Assembly: GCA_905236605.1 (NCBI GenBank)
Contig: CAJORD010000005.1
Span: 1 to 8,855 of the forward strand
Direction: 5' to 3'
Source of the DNA: an uncultured Synergistales bacterium
GTDB lineage: Bacteria; Synergistota; Synergistia; Synergistales; Aminobacteriaceae
Length of the DNA stretch: 8,855 nucleotides
The translations under genes and the position numbers were made by a program. Below are positions 1-5,695 of this stretch, in pieces. The notes beneath the pieces were generated by a model, which was given only the letters and a program-made list of their open reading frames with translations, was not told where the DNA came from and ran no database searches. How positions within the stretch are numbered: the first letter of the stretch is position 1; each line of letters begins with the position of its first letter.

Positions 1-869
1 ACAAGTCTGTGCATAAGCGGCGAAAAAGATTTTGCAGTGTCAACGACGTGATTATAAACAGCTTCCGGGACGTTCTCGCCAAATAGGGCCATGTCGAGAG
101 AATTTTTATATTTTCGTGTCGTTGCGTAGAAGGCATCGCCTTTGACAGAGCCATAATATAAAGCGCCAATGGAATTTTTATATTTTTCGTAAGTTCCATA
201 AATCCCCACGAAAGCGTCGCGTCGGACGTTTCGATTTTTGCTTCGGCTGTAACGATACCAACGCTCTTCGGTGAGTTCAGCTTTATTTCCGTCCTCGTCG
301 ATGATGTCCGGGAATTTTATATCCGCGTCCGTCAAAAGTGTAAACGCGTTTTCAGGAACTGAACTTAATTCACTGGTCTTTGCTAGCAAAATTTCTATTT
401 CGTGCGATAAGACATGCTCACGTTGACGCAGTAATTTAAGAAAGAAAAATTTATAACGCGCTAATTCATCTTCGTGCTTTATGCACTCGTTAATATAATT
501 TTCCGGCAGCGCTAAAATTTCCGGCTCAAAAAACGCGACAGCCGCGGAATATTTCACCATGAGATTTTCAGCAAGCCCGGCGAGTTCCATCGGCTTCGAT
601 TCGCGAAGGTCTTCGTGGCTCTTCATGTTGGCGTAAACGTAGAGTTTATTAAGTTCGAGCGATACTGCTTCGTCGTCTTTAATGAACGCGAGCAGCGTCG
701 CAGAGCCTTCGCCGAGTTTGCCAGAATAATTTTTCAAAGCGTCGATTTTAGTTTGAGTTTCATTGAAAGCGTTTTGCCATTCTTCAAAATTTTTATAAAT
801 GGCTTCGAGGTTCCATTTAGATTCGTCAGGGATCGAAGAGCGCTCCGGTACTTCGTTGGATTTATTCAA
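1..869 (-). CDS. pepF: Oligoendopeptidase F (M3 family), N-terminal part, cut by window edge
   Basis: This is the first 289 codons of a zinc metallopeptidase of family M3B, a cytoplasmic enzyme that trims short oligopeptides. Read on the minus strand it begins NKSNEVPERSSIPDESKW, and the pattern of a short basic leader followed by 'P-x-x-x-KW-L-x-x-IY' is typical of PepF N-termini. The helical N-terminal domain follows (roughly residues 10-200), with recognisable stretches YVYANMKSHEDLRES and RWYRYSRSKNRNVRRDAF (about residues 218-235). The HExxH zinc site lies in the second half and is outside the window, so catalytic integrity cannot be judged. Family length is about 600 residues. No ATG lies near the expected start. 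I chose TTG at 869 because AAGGAG (881-886) sits 11 bases upstream and the family-like sequence begins straight after it. The frame stays open to the edge. The preceding minus-strand gene ends in its own terminator, so pepF probably has its own promoter. Confidence 0.93.
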   Translation of the reverse strand, partial: MNKSNEVPERSSIPDESKWNLEAIYKNFEEWQNAFNETQTKIDALKNYSGKLGEGSATLLAFIKDDEAVSLELNKLYVYANMKSHEDLRESKPMELAGLAENLMVKYSAAVAFFEPEILALPENYINECIKHEDELARYKFFFLKLLRQREHVLSHEIEILLAKTSELSSVPENAFTLLTDADIKFPDIIDEDGNKAELTEERWYRYSRSKNRNVRRDAFVGIYGTYEKYKNSIGALYYGSVKGDAFYATTRKYKNSLDMALFGENVPEAVYNHVVDTAKSFSPLMHRL

Positions 870-880
870 GATGTTTTTTT

Positions 881-886
881 CTCCTT
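881..886 (-). promoter_or_regulatory. Ribosome binding site of pepF
   Basis: AAGGAG on the minus strand, followed by 11 bases and then TTG at 869. The spacing is slightly long, but no ATG or GTG lies closer, so this site is the main reason for choosing a TTG start. Confidence 0.7.
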
Positions 887-922
887 AATTTATTTATTTT
901 GAAAATTCTTCAAAAACTCTCT

Positions 923-966
923 CTCGTGGCGGCGTTACTTCAATTGGTAGTGAACGCTATCACGAG
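923..966 (-). promoter_or_regulatory. Imperfect 44-base hairpin in the pepF leader
   Basis: Seen in the sequence: an outer 6-bp stem (CTCGTG 923-928 with CACGAG 961-966), a 3x3 internal loop, an inner 5-bp stem (GCGTT 932-936 with AACGC 953-957), one unpaired base (952), 3 more pairs (937-939 with 949-951) and a 9-base loop. It lies in the 129-base gap upstream of pepF. On the minus strand a run of five T follows about six bases after the stem, so a weak attenuator is possible. A very weak minus-strand promoter (TTGGGG at 1005-1000, 17-base spacer, TAAATT at 982-977) would start transcripts just before the hairpin. That it regulates pepF is inference. Confidence 0.4.
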
Positions 967-994
967 CTCGAGGGGAAATTTAGAAAATGCAAGC

Positions 995-1022
995 AAAAAC
1001 CCCAAGTGTTTTAGCTTGGGGT
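995..1022 (-). terminator. Rho-independent terminator of the flavoprotein gene
   Basis: Read on the minus strand: ACCCCAAG (1022-1015), loop CTAAAACA (1014-1007), CTTGGGGT (1006-999), with a run of T over 999-995. The 8-bp stem pairs perfectly. It begins 18 bases past the stop codon at 1040. In the plus direction a T run also follows (1034-1040) but about a dozen bases from the stem, and no plus-strand gene ends here, so the minus-strand reading is the functional one. Confidence 0.9.
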
Positions 1023-1039
1023 AGTTTACTATATTTTTT

Positions 1040-1672
1040 TTATCTTATAAAATTTGTGAAAACAATTTCTTCACGTTCAGGTGCAGGCACTCCCGCCTTC
1101 TTTCCAGCTTCTATACATTTCAAAAGCCACGCCATGTTCTCGCCTAACGTTCGCATCGTTTGAAGACCTTCTAAATCCTGTTTGACTTCGTCCGGAGTGT
1201 TGCCGTGAACTTGATTCCAATACTGCGATGAAACTATGGGCATATTGCGAATTGTGAAATATTTGTTAATTCGATCAAATGCAGCCGATGCGCCGCCCCT
1301 TCTGCAAGACACAACGCAAGCTCCGGGCTTGTTAGCAAATTTTTCGCCGGATTCATCACCTGAGAAAAATAATCTGTCAAGAAAAGAACACATGCTTCCT
1401 GCAACTCCTGCGTAATAAACAGGTGCGCCAAGAACAAATCCATCAAACTCGTCAAGCCTCGCTGCTAATGCGTTTACTCCGTCGTCATCAAAAACACATT
1501 TCCCGAGCTTAGTACAACTCCAGCAAGCTATGCAGCCGTGAATAGCTTTTTTGCCGATCCAGAAAATTTCCGTTTCAACGCCTCGTTTGTTCAAAGCTCC
1601 TGCGACTTCTGAAAGAGCCGTGAACGTACAGCCGTGTTCGTTCGGACTGCCGTTAATTAATAAAACTTTCAT
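1040..1672 (-). CDS. Flavodoxin-fold NAD(P)H oxidoreductase with iron-sulfur-flavoprotein-type cysteine motif
   Basis: A 210-residue protein of the NADPH-dependent FMN reductase / flavodoxin-like superfamily, probably cytoplasmic and FMN-binding. Seen: the N-terminal beta strand plus phosphate-binding loop KVLLINGSPNEHG (residues 2-14), the flavin-ring loop GAPVYYAGVAGSM (about 81-93), and the family's SCRRGGA segment (about 122-128). Cys47, Cys50, Cys53 and Cys59 form a compact C-x2-C-x2-C-x5-C cluster. From family knowledge, the Methanosarcina iron-sulfur flavoprotein Isf binds a [4Fe-4S] cluster through this kind of compact motif. Many bacterial relatives keep it without proof of a cluster, so cluster binding here is inference. 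The redox partner is unknown. The ATG at 1672 has AGAGGGG (1683-1689) 10 bases upstream. It ends in a terminator and is transcribed away from the GH57 gene, so it looks monocistronic. Confidence 0.88.
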   Translation of the reverse strand: MKVLLINGSPNEHGCTFTALSEVAGALNKRGVETEIFWIGKKAIHGCIACWSCTKLGKCVFDDDGVNALAARLDEFDGFVLGAPVYYAGVAGSMCSFLDRLFFSGDESGEKFANKPGACVVSCRRGGASAAFDRINKYFTIRNMPIVSSQYWNQVHGNTPDEVKQDLEGLQTMRTLGENMAWLLKCIEAGKKAGVPAPEREEIVFTNFIR

Positions 1673-1721
1673 AAAATTTTTTCCCCTCTCATTGATTTTA
1701 ATTTTGAAAATAATATTTTAT

Positions 1722-1738
1722 CTCAAAATTTTTTTGAG
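1722..1738. repeat. Perfect 7-bp inverted repeat in the divergent promoter region
   Basis: CTCAAAA (1722-1728), a 3-base T spacer, then TTTTGAG (1732-1738). The right arm ends four bases before TATAAT, so the repeat covers the spacer and overlaps the expected -35 position. That suits an operator for a dimeric repressor or activator acting on one or both divergent genes. This is inference; AT-rich DNA can give such repeats by chance. Confidence 0.35.
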
Positions 1739-1742
1739 TGAG

Positions 1743-1748
1743 TATAAT
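1743..1748 (+). promoter_or_regulatory. Candidate -10 box of the GH57 gene
   Basis: TATAAT exactly matches the sigma-70 consensus and lies 49 bases upstream of the TTG start. The -35 position (about 1719-1726) holds TATCTCAA, which is a poor match, so the promoter may need an activator or rely on the -10 alone. Confidence 0.5.
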
Positions 1749-1775
1749 TAAGGACAATAAAACTAATTGATTTAT

Positions 1776-1783
1776 GAAAGGGG
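1776..1783 (+). promoter_or_regulatory. Ribosome binding site deciding a TTG start for the GH57 gene
   Basis: GAAAGGGG is followed by eight bases and TTG at 1792. It overlaps the upstream in-frame ATG at 1774, whose own nearest purine run (AAGGA, 1749-1753) is about 20 bases away and too far. The same G-rich style (AGAGGGG) precedes the neighbouring flavoprotein gene. Confidence 0.7.
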
Positions 1784-1791
1784 TTTTTTAT

Positions 1792-4194
1792 TTGCCGAAA
1801 TACATTTGCATTCATGGACATTTCTATCAACCGCCTCGCGAAAATCCTTGGCTCGAAGTCGTTGAAGTTCAAGAGTCCGCTGCCCCGTGGCACGATTGGA
1901 ACGCAAGAATTTCAGCGGAGTGTTACAGCCGCAATGCCGCATCAAGAATCTTAAATGAGCAAGGTTACATTACAAAAATCTGCAACAATTATTCTCGAAT
2001 GAGTTTCAATATCGGGCCGACGCTCTTAACATGGCTCGAAGATAATGATCCGTTATGTTATAGCGCGATACTCGAAGCCGACATCAAAGGCCGCAAGCGC
2101 TTTTCGGGACACGGCCCTGAGATGGCGCAAGTCTATAATCATATTATTATGCCCTTGGCCTCACGACGCGACAAAGAAACTCAAGTTAAATGGGGCATAG
2201 CCGATTTTGAAAAACGCTTCGCGCGAATGCCCGAAGGAATGTGGCTCGCTGAATGCGCCGTCGATACAGAAAGTCTTGAAGTTTTGGCCGAGAACGGAAT
2301 CAAATTCACCGTGCTTTCACCATGGCAGGCCGCCGCTGTTCGTGTTCAAGGTTGGGGAGGCTGGCAAGATGTTTCAGGCGCACGCATTGACACTCGTCAA
2401 GCATATGTCTGCAACTTGCCTTCAGGTCGAAAAATAAACTTATTCTTTTACGATGGCGTTTTATCTCAAAAAATTGCGTTCGGCGGATTGTTAGACGACG
2501 GCGGAAATTTTGCGCGCGAATTAATTAACGCTAATCCCGCCCACGGCAAACCAGTTTTATCTCACGTTGCAACAGACGGCGAGTCTTACGGACATCATCA
2601 TAAACACGGCGATATGGCTTTGGCTTATTGCCTCGAATGTATCGACAACTCCGCCGAAGCTCAATTAACAGTTTACGGCGAATTTTTATCTTTTTATCCC
2701 CCCGAATGCGAAGTTAAAATAATCGAAAATTCTTCGTGGAGTTGCGCTCACGGTGTCGAACGCTGGCGAAGCGATTGTTCATGCGGCGACGGGACGCCCG
2801 GTTATCATCATAAATGGCGAAAGCCGTTAAGAGTCGCTTTGAATCACCTTCGCGACAAAATCGCGGATTTATACGAAGAAAGCGACGTGTTTATAAATCC
2901 GTGGAAAGCTCGCGACGAATATATAAATGTAATTCTCGATCGTTCCCCTGAAAACGTGAACGAGTTTCTTAAAAAACACTTATCCGGCTCTGTTGACGAC
3001 GTCGAAAAAATTCGCGCTCTTGCGTTGCTCGAAATGGAAAGAAACTCGCTCTTGATGTTCACGTCGTGCGGGTGGTTCTTTGATGAAATTTCAAGGATCG
3101 AGCCTGTTCAGATTATGCGCTACGCAGCACGCGCTATCGAACTTGCTAAAAGTCTCTTCGATGTCGATTTAGAAGCTCCGTTTTTAAAATTACTCGTCGA
3201 AGCTCCAAGCAACGTTCCAGAATTGCAGGACGGCGCGAAAATTTATGAACTTCGAGCAAAGCAGGGCCGCGCGGATTTGAAACAGATGGCCGCATATTAC
3301 GGAATTACGACGCTATTGAAGGACTTCCGCAGCGAATTTTCCGAAGGTTGTTGGGATATGTCAGGCAGCGCAACGCAAGTCGAAACTGGAACGAAAAAAT
3401 TATTTTCCGCCGGCAAAGTTCATGTACGTTCAAGTATTACGTGCGTCGAAGGCGAATTTCTTTTTGCAGTCAGGTACAGCGACAGCACTCCTTTAATTTC
3501 GTGCGGAATTTGCGCGACTGATTCAGACACGCCGCTAACTCAAGACGAAGCCGAAGAAATGTATAAAATGTTTGAAAGCGAGGACGCCGAATTATTATAT
3601 TCAAAGTTCGGCTATGACCAGTTCACGCTGAATAACATTCCTTCAAATTCGCGTTACAGATTGATTAATGAGCTTCTACGTCAGGACATTCGTAAACTTG
3701 AAGACAACATGAAAGGCATCGTTATGAACTACGATCAGTTGCTCGAATATTTGAACCTCCTCGGAGCAAAACCACCAGCAATTTTAACAGCTGCAGCGGA
3801 TTTCACGTTGACTTCTTCAATAGTTCGACGCCTCGAAGACCATTATCCGGACTTGGCCGGAATCAGGCGCGATTTTGAATTTGCAAATTTCTGGAAAGTC
3901 AAGCCAGATGAAGCGCAGATTAGAGTTGCTTTCGCTGACTCAATATCAGAAATGTTGACGGGTTTATGTATGGGCGGTTTGAACATGCAAGCGATCGAAG
4001 ATTTGAATGACTTACTCAAGTTGTTCACCGAAAAATTTGAATGGCATCTTAGCCTTTACGATTCGCAAAATCTCTACAACGAGTTATTGAAGCGTTACGG
4101 CTCAAAAATCAAAAACGAATCGCCCAAACTCCGCGAAGCATTAAGAAAGCTCGGACATGCTCTGAAATTTTCAGACGAGTTATTGCCCGCTTAA
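1792..4194 (+). CDS. Glycoside hydrolase family 57 protein with C-terminal DUF3536
   Basis: An 800-residue protein of the GH57/DUF3536 type. GH57 enzymes are retaining alpha-glucan hydrolases, transferases or branching enzymes, but the DUF3536 subgroup has, to my knowledge, no settled substrate. Seen, counting from TTG 1792: the first GH57 motif HGHFYQPPRENP at 8-19; GMWLAECAVD with Glu154 as candidate nucleophile; VATDGESYGHHHKHGD with Asp262 as candidate acid/base; then a Cys/His-rich stretch, 318-340, with Cys318, His320, Cys329, Cys331, His339 and His340, characteristic of this subgroup; and a long mostly helical C-terminal half matching DUF3536. There is no signal peptide or membrane segment, so it is cytoplasmic. 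ATG 1774 would add six residues, but family members begin right at the 'YICIHGHF' strand and the ribosome binding site favours TTG. It is monocistronic with its own terminator. No glycogen or maltose genes adjoin it, so the substrate cannot be inferred from context. Confidence 0.92.
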   Translation: MPKYICIHGHFYQPPRENPWLEVVEVQESAAPWHDWNARISAECYSRNAASRILNEQGYITKICNNYSRMSFNIGPTLLTWLEDNDPLCYSAILEADIKGRKRFSGHGPEMAQVYNHIIMPLASRRDKETQVKWGIADFEKRFARMPEGMWLAECAVDTESLEVLAENGIKFTVLSPWQAAAVRVQGWGGWQDVSGARIDTRQAYVCNLPSGRKINLFFYDGVLSQKIAFGGLLDDGGNFARELINANPAHGKPVLSHVATDGESYGHHHKHGDMALAYCLECIDNSAEAQLTVYGEFLSFYPPECEVKIIENSSWSCAHGVERWRSDCSCGDGTPGYHHKWRKPLRVALNHLRDKIADLYEESDVFINPWKARDEYINVILDRSPENVNEFLKKHLSGSVDDVEKIRALALLEMERNSLLMFTSCGWFFDEISRIEPVQIMRYAARAIELAKSLFDVDLEAPFLKLLVEAPSNVPELQDGAKIYELRAKQGRADLKQMAAYYGITTLLKDFRSEFSEGCWDMSGSATQVETGTKKLFSAGKVHVRSSITCVEGEFLFAVRYSDSTPLISCGICATDSDTPLTQDEAEEMYKMFESEDAELLYSKFGYDQFTLNNIPSNSRYRLINELLRQDIRKLEDNMKGIVMNYDQLLEYLNLLGAKPPAILTAAADFTLTSSIVRRLEDHYPDLAGIRRDFEFANFWKVKPDEAQIRVAFADSISEMLTGLCMGGLNMQAIEDLNDLLKLFTEKFEWHLSLYDSQNLYNELLKRYGSKIKNESPKLREALRKLGHALKFSDELLPA

Positions 4195-4202
4195 AAATTC
4201 AA

Positions 4203-4240
4203 AACTTCTGGATAATTTGTCCAGAAGTTAAATTTTTTTT
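4203..4240 (+). terminator. Rho-independent terminator of the GH57 gene
   Basis: A perfect 10-bp stem, AACTTCTGGA (4203-4212) with TCCAGAAGTT (4220-4229), a 7-base loop, and a run of eight T at 4233-4240. It starts eight bases after the stop codon. Confidence 0.95.
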
Positions 4241-4251
4241 GAAGTTAAATT
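4224..4251 (+). repeat. 11-bp direct repeat between terminator and promoter
   Basis: GAAGTTAAATT occurs at 4224-4234 and again at 4241-4251, 17 bases apart. The first copy includes the 3' arm of the terminator stem. The second runs into the extended -10 of the symporter gene. A small local duplication explains it; no function is evident. Confidence 0.5.
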
Positions 4252-4259
4252 GTTATAAA
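4251..4259 (+). promoter_or_regulatory. Extended -10 promoter of the symporter gene
   Basis: TGTTATAAA: a TG dinucleotide, one base, then TATAAA (4254-4259), 42 bases upstream of the ATG at 4296. No -35 match is visible (AATTTT at the 17-base spacing), as is common for extended -10 promoters. The 12-base context AAATTGTTATAA nearly matches the one before the rpiB-upp gene. Confidence 0.55.
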
Positions 4260-4281
4260 ATTGAAAAAAATTTTTAGAATT

Positions 4282-4286
4282 GGGAG
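4282..4286 (+). promoter_or_regulatory. Ribosome binding site deciding the symporter start
   Basis: GGGAG is followed by nine bases and ATG 4296. An in-frame TTG at 4287 directly abuts this site and so cannot use it; ATG 4296 is the start. Confidence 0.75.
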
Positions 4287-4295
4287 TTGATTTTT

Positions 4296-5558
4296 ATGTC
4301 GCCTATTCGTGTAAGCAGAAGACCATCTCTGTTATGGAAAATCGCGATAGGATTCTTTTTAGGAATAATTTTTGGTTTTATTGTCGCACCTATAATCCCA
4401 GGGTCAGTCGTCTTGAAGGATTATGTGATGCCCACGATCGACCTTATCGGAAAAATTTTCCTTCGTTTGTTGATGATGCTGATCGTCCCGTTGGTGTCTT
4501 CGTCATTAGTAGCCGGGACCGCGTCGGTCGGCGATATTAGAAAATTGGGCCGCATTGGCGTTAAGACAGTGGCTTTATACATGATCACAACGGCTATAGC
4601 AATCTTCATCGGTCTTGCGTGCGGAAATCTCTTTAGGCCCGGCATCGGAATGAACATCACCGGCGAGCTCACAGCAACAGCAAAAGAAGGCAAAAGTATT
4701 GCCGACGTCATTCTTGATATTTTCCCGAGCAACCCTATAGCCTCGCTTGGAAATTCAAACATGCTTCAAATTATCGTGTTCTCGTTGTTCTTCGGAATTG
4801 CCTGCATTATGGCAGGTGAACGCGGCAAACGTGTTTCAAATTTATTTGAAGATATTTCTGAAGTCATGTATAAAATCGTTCATATGGTCATGGCGTTTGC
4901 GCCTTACGGAGTCTTTGCGCTAATCGCTACGACGGCCGCTAAGTTCGGAATTGTAATTCTTGCGCCGTTTGTGAAAGTCATTGCGGCGGTTTATGTCGGC
5001 TGCATAATTCATGCAATTCTTATTTACTCGCTTATGGTGGTTGTGTTTTGCCGAAGGTCGCCTTTCTGGTACTTCCGAGGAATCCGCGAATCGGCTATCA
5101 CGGCTTTCGTAACGCGTTCAAGCTCTGGCTCTCTCCCTGTAACGCTTTCAAACGTCCGCGATAATTTTGGAGTTTCTGAAAGCGTAAGCTCGTTCGTGTT
5201 GCCATTGGGAGCTACGATTAACATGGACGGCACAGCGTTATATCAGGGTGTTTGTGCTTTGTTCGTCGCGCAGGCATTCGGAATCCCGCTCACTATGAAC
5301 ATGCAATTAGGAATCGTGGCCACGGCGACTCTTGCTTCCGTCGGCACGGCCGGAGTTCCTGGCGCAGGCTTGATAATGTTGACGATGGTCTTGACGAGCG
5401 TCGGACTTCCCATTGAAGGCATAGCGCTTGTAGCGGGGATTGATGTAGTTCTCGATTCTGCGCGCACGTGTTTGAACGTCGTAGGCGATACTGCGGTCTG
5501 CGCGGTTGTAGCTGCGAGTGAAGGCGAAACGCTCACGGATTTGAAATTTTCAGCGTAA
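4296..5558 (+). CDS. Dicarboxylate/amino-acid:cation symporter (DAACS/SDF family), probably glutamate/aspartate type
   Basis: A 420-residue inner-membrane secondary transporter with eight expected helices and two re-entrant loops. Seen: hydrophobic TM1 (about 14-35); the serine-rich HP1 tip SSSGSLP at 275-281; TM7 NMDGT at 309-313, the cation-binding motif; HP2 GTAGVPGAG at 350-358; and TM8 with Asp383, Asp387, Arg390, Asn394 and Asp398. From family knowledge, the archaeal aspartate transporter GltPh has Asp390, Asp394, Arg397, Asn401 and Asp405 at the same spacing, and its Arg397 holds the substrate side-chain carboxylate. Retention of all five supports uptake of aspartate or glutamate with sodium or protons rather than neutral amino acids or succinate. 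This is inference from alignment by eye. The unit is monocistronic, flanked by terminators on both sides, with its own extended -10 promoter. Confidence 0.94.
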   Translation: MSPIRVSRRPSLLWKIAIGFFLGIIFGFIVAPIIPGSVVLKDYVMPTIDLIGKIFLRLLMMLIVPLVSSSLVAGTASVGDIRKLGRIGVKTVALYMITTAIAIFIGLACGNLFRPGIGMNITGELTATAKEGKSIADVILDIFPSNPIASLGNSNMLQIIVFSLFFGIACIMAGERGKRVSNLFEDISEVMYKIVHMVMAFAPYGVFALIATTAAKFGIVILAPFVKVIAAVYVGCIIHAILIYSLMVVVFCRRSPFWYFRGIRESAITAFVTRSSSGSLPVTLSNVRDNFGVSESVSSFVLPLGATINMDGTALYQGVCALFVAQAFGIPLTMNMQLGIVATATLASVGTAGVPGAGLIMLTMVLTSVGLPIEGIALVAGIDVVLDSARTCLNVVGDTAVCAVVAASEGETLTDLKFSA

Positions 5559-5559
5559 G

Positions 5560-5594
5560 TTTTAATTTTTAATTCGTAACTTGAAATTTTCAAT
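5560..5594 (+). repeat. Degenerate heptad tandem repeat, five units
   Basis: Starting one base after the symporter stop codon, the DNA divides into 7-base units: TTTTAAT, TTTTAAT, TCGTAAC, TTGAAAT, TTTCAAT. On the minus strand the units read ATTGAAA, ATTTCAA, GTTACGA, ATTAAAA, ATTAAAA, close to a consensus ATTAnRA. The last unit runs into the terminator stem. The heptad tract at 6790-6824 has a related unit. Confidence 0.5.
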
Positions 5595-5624
5595 CGGTCT
5601 TCGTAAATCGGAGATCGATTTTTT
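5592..5624 (+). terminator. Rho-independent terminator of the symporter gene
   Basis: A 12-bp stem, AATCGGTCTTCG (5592-5603) with CGGAGATCGATT (5609-5620), two pairs being G-U in RNA; a 5-base loop TAAAT; T run at 5619-5624. It lies 33 bases after the stop codon. Confidence 0.88.
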
Positions 5625-5648
5625 GGGCTCAAAATTCTAAAAGCAAAT

Positions 5649-5657
5649 TGCTATAAT
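5649..5657 (+). promoter_or_regulatory. Extended -10 promoter of the rpiB-upp operon
   Basis: TGCTATAAT: a TG, one base, then a perfect TATAAT (5652-5657), 44 bases upstream of the ATG at 5696. No -35 match at 16-18 bases (TCAAAA region). The surrounding AAATTGCTATAA differs at one base from the symporter promoter. Confidence 0.65.
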
Positions 5658-5695
5658 GATAAAAAATTTTTCAAGATAAAAAGGAGATTTGTAAA

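Larger units (their letters stand above)
1673..1791. other. AT-rich divergent intergenic region
   Basis: This region separates the minus-strand flavoprotein gene from the plus-strand GH57 gene and must hold both promoters. The plus strand has a perfect TATAAT (1743-1748). On the minus strand the overlapping TATACT (1746-1741) is one candidate -10, but no good -35 stands out for either direction. An inverted repeat (1722-1738) lies just upstream of the plus -10. No small ORF with its own ribosome binding site is convincing. Confidence 0.6.

Noticed and set aside
615..902. Plus-strand ORF of 95 codons across the pepF start
   Set aside because: It is antisense to a well-supported PepF coding frame, has no ribosome binding site, and its phenylalanine-rich translation looks like a shadow of the opposite strand.
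923..985. tRNA-like segment on the plus strand (a D-arm-like TTCAATTGGTAG in a G+C-rich context)
   Set aside because: The D-stem has mismatches and no anticodon arm, T arm with a TTCRA motif or matching acceptor end follows at the right distance. At most it is a decayed tRNA remnant; a leader hairpin explains the pairing better.
1722..1738. Hairpin in the divergent spacer as a terminator
   Set aside because: The stem is mostly A-T and no gene ends into it from either side; an operator-like repeat is more sensible.
4280..4540. Plus-strand ORF overlapping the start of the symporter gene in another frame
   Set aside because: It overlaps a clearly conserved membrane protein frame and its translation shows no family features.
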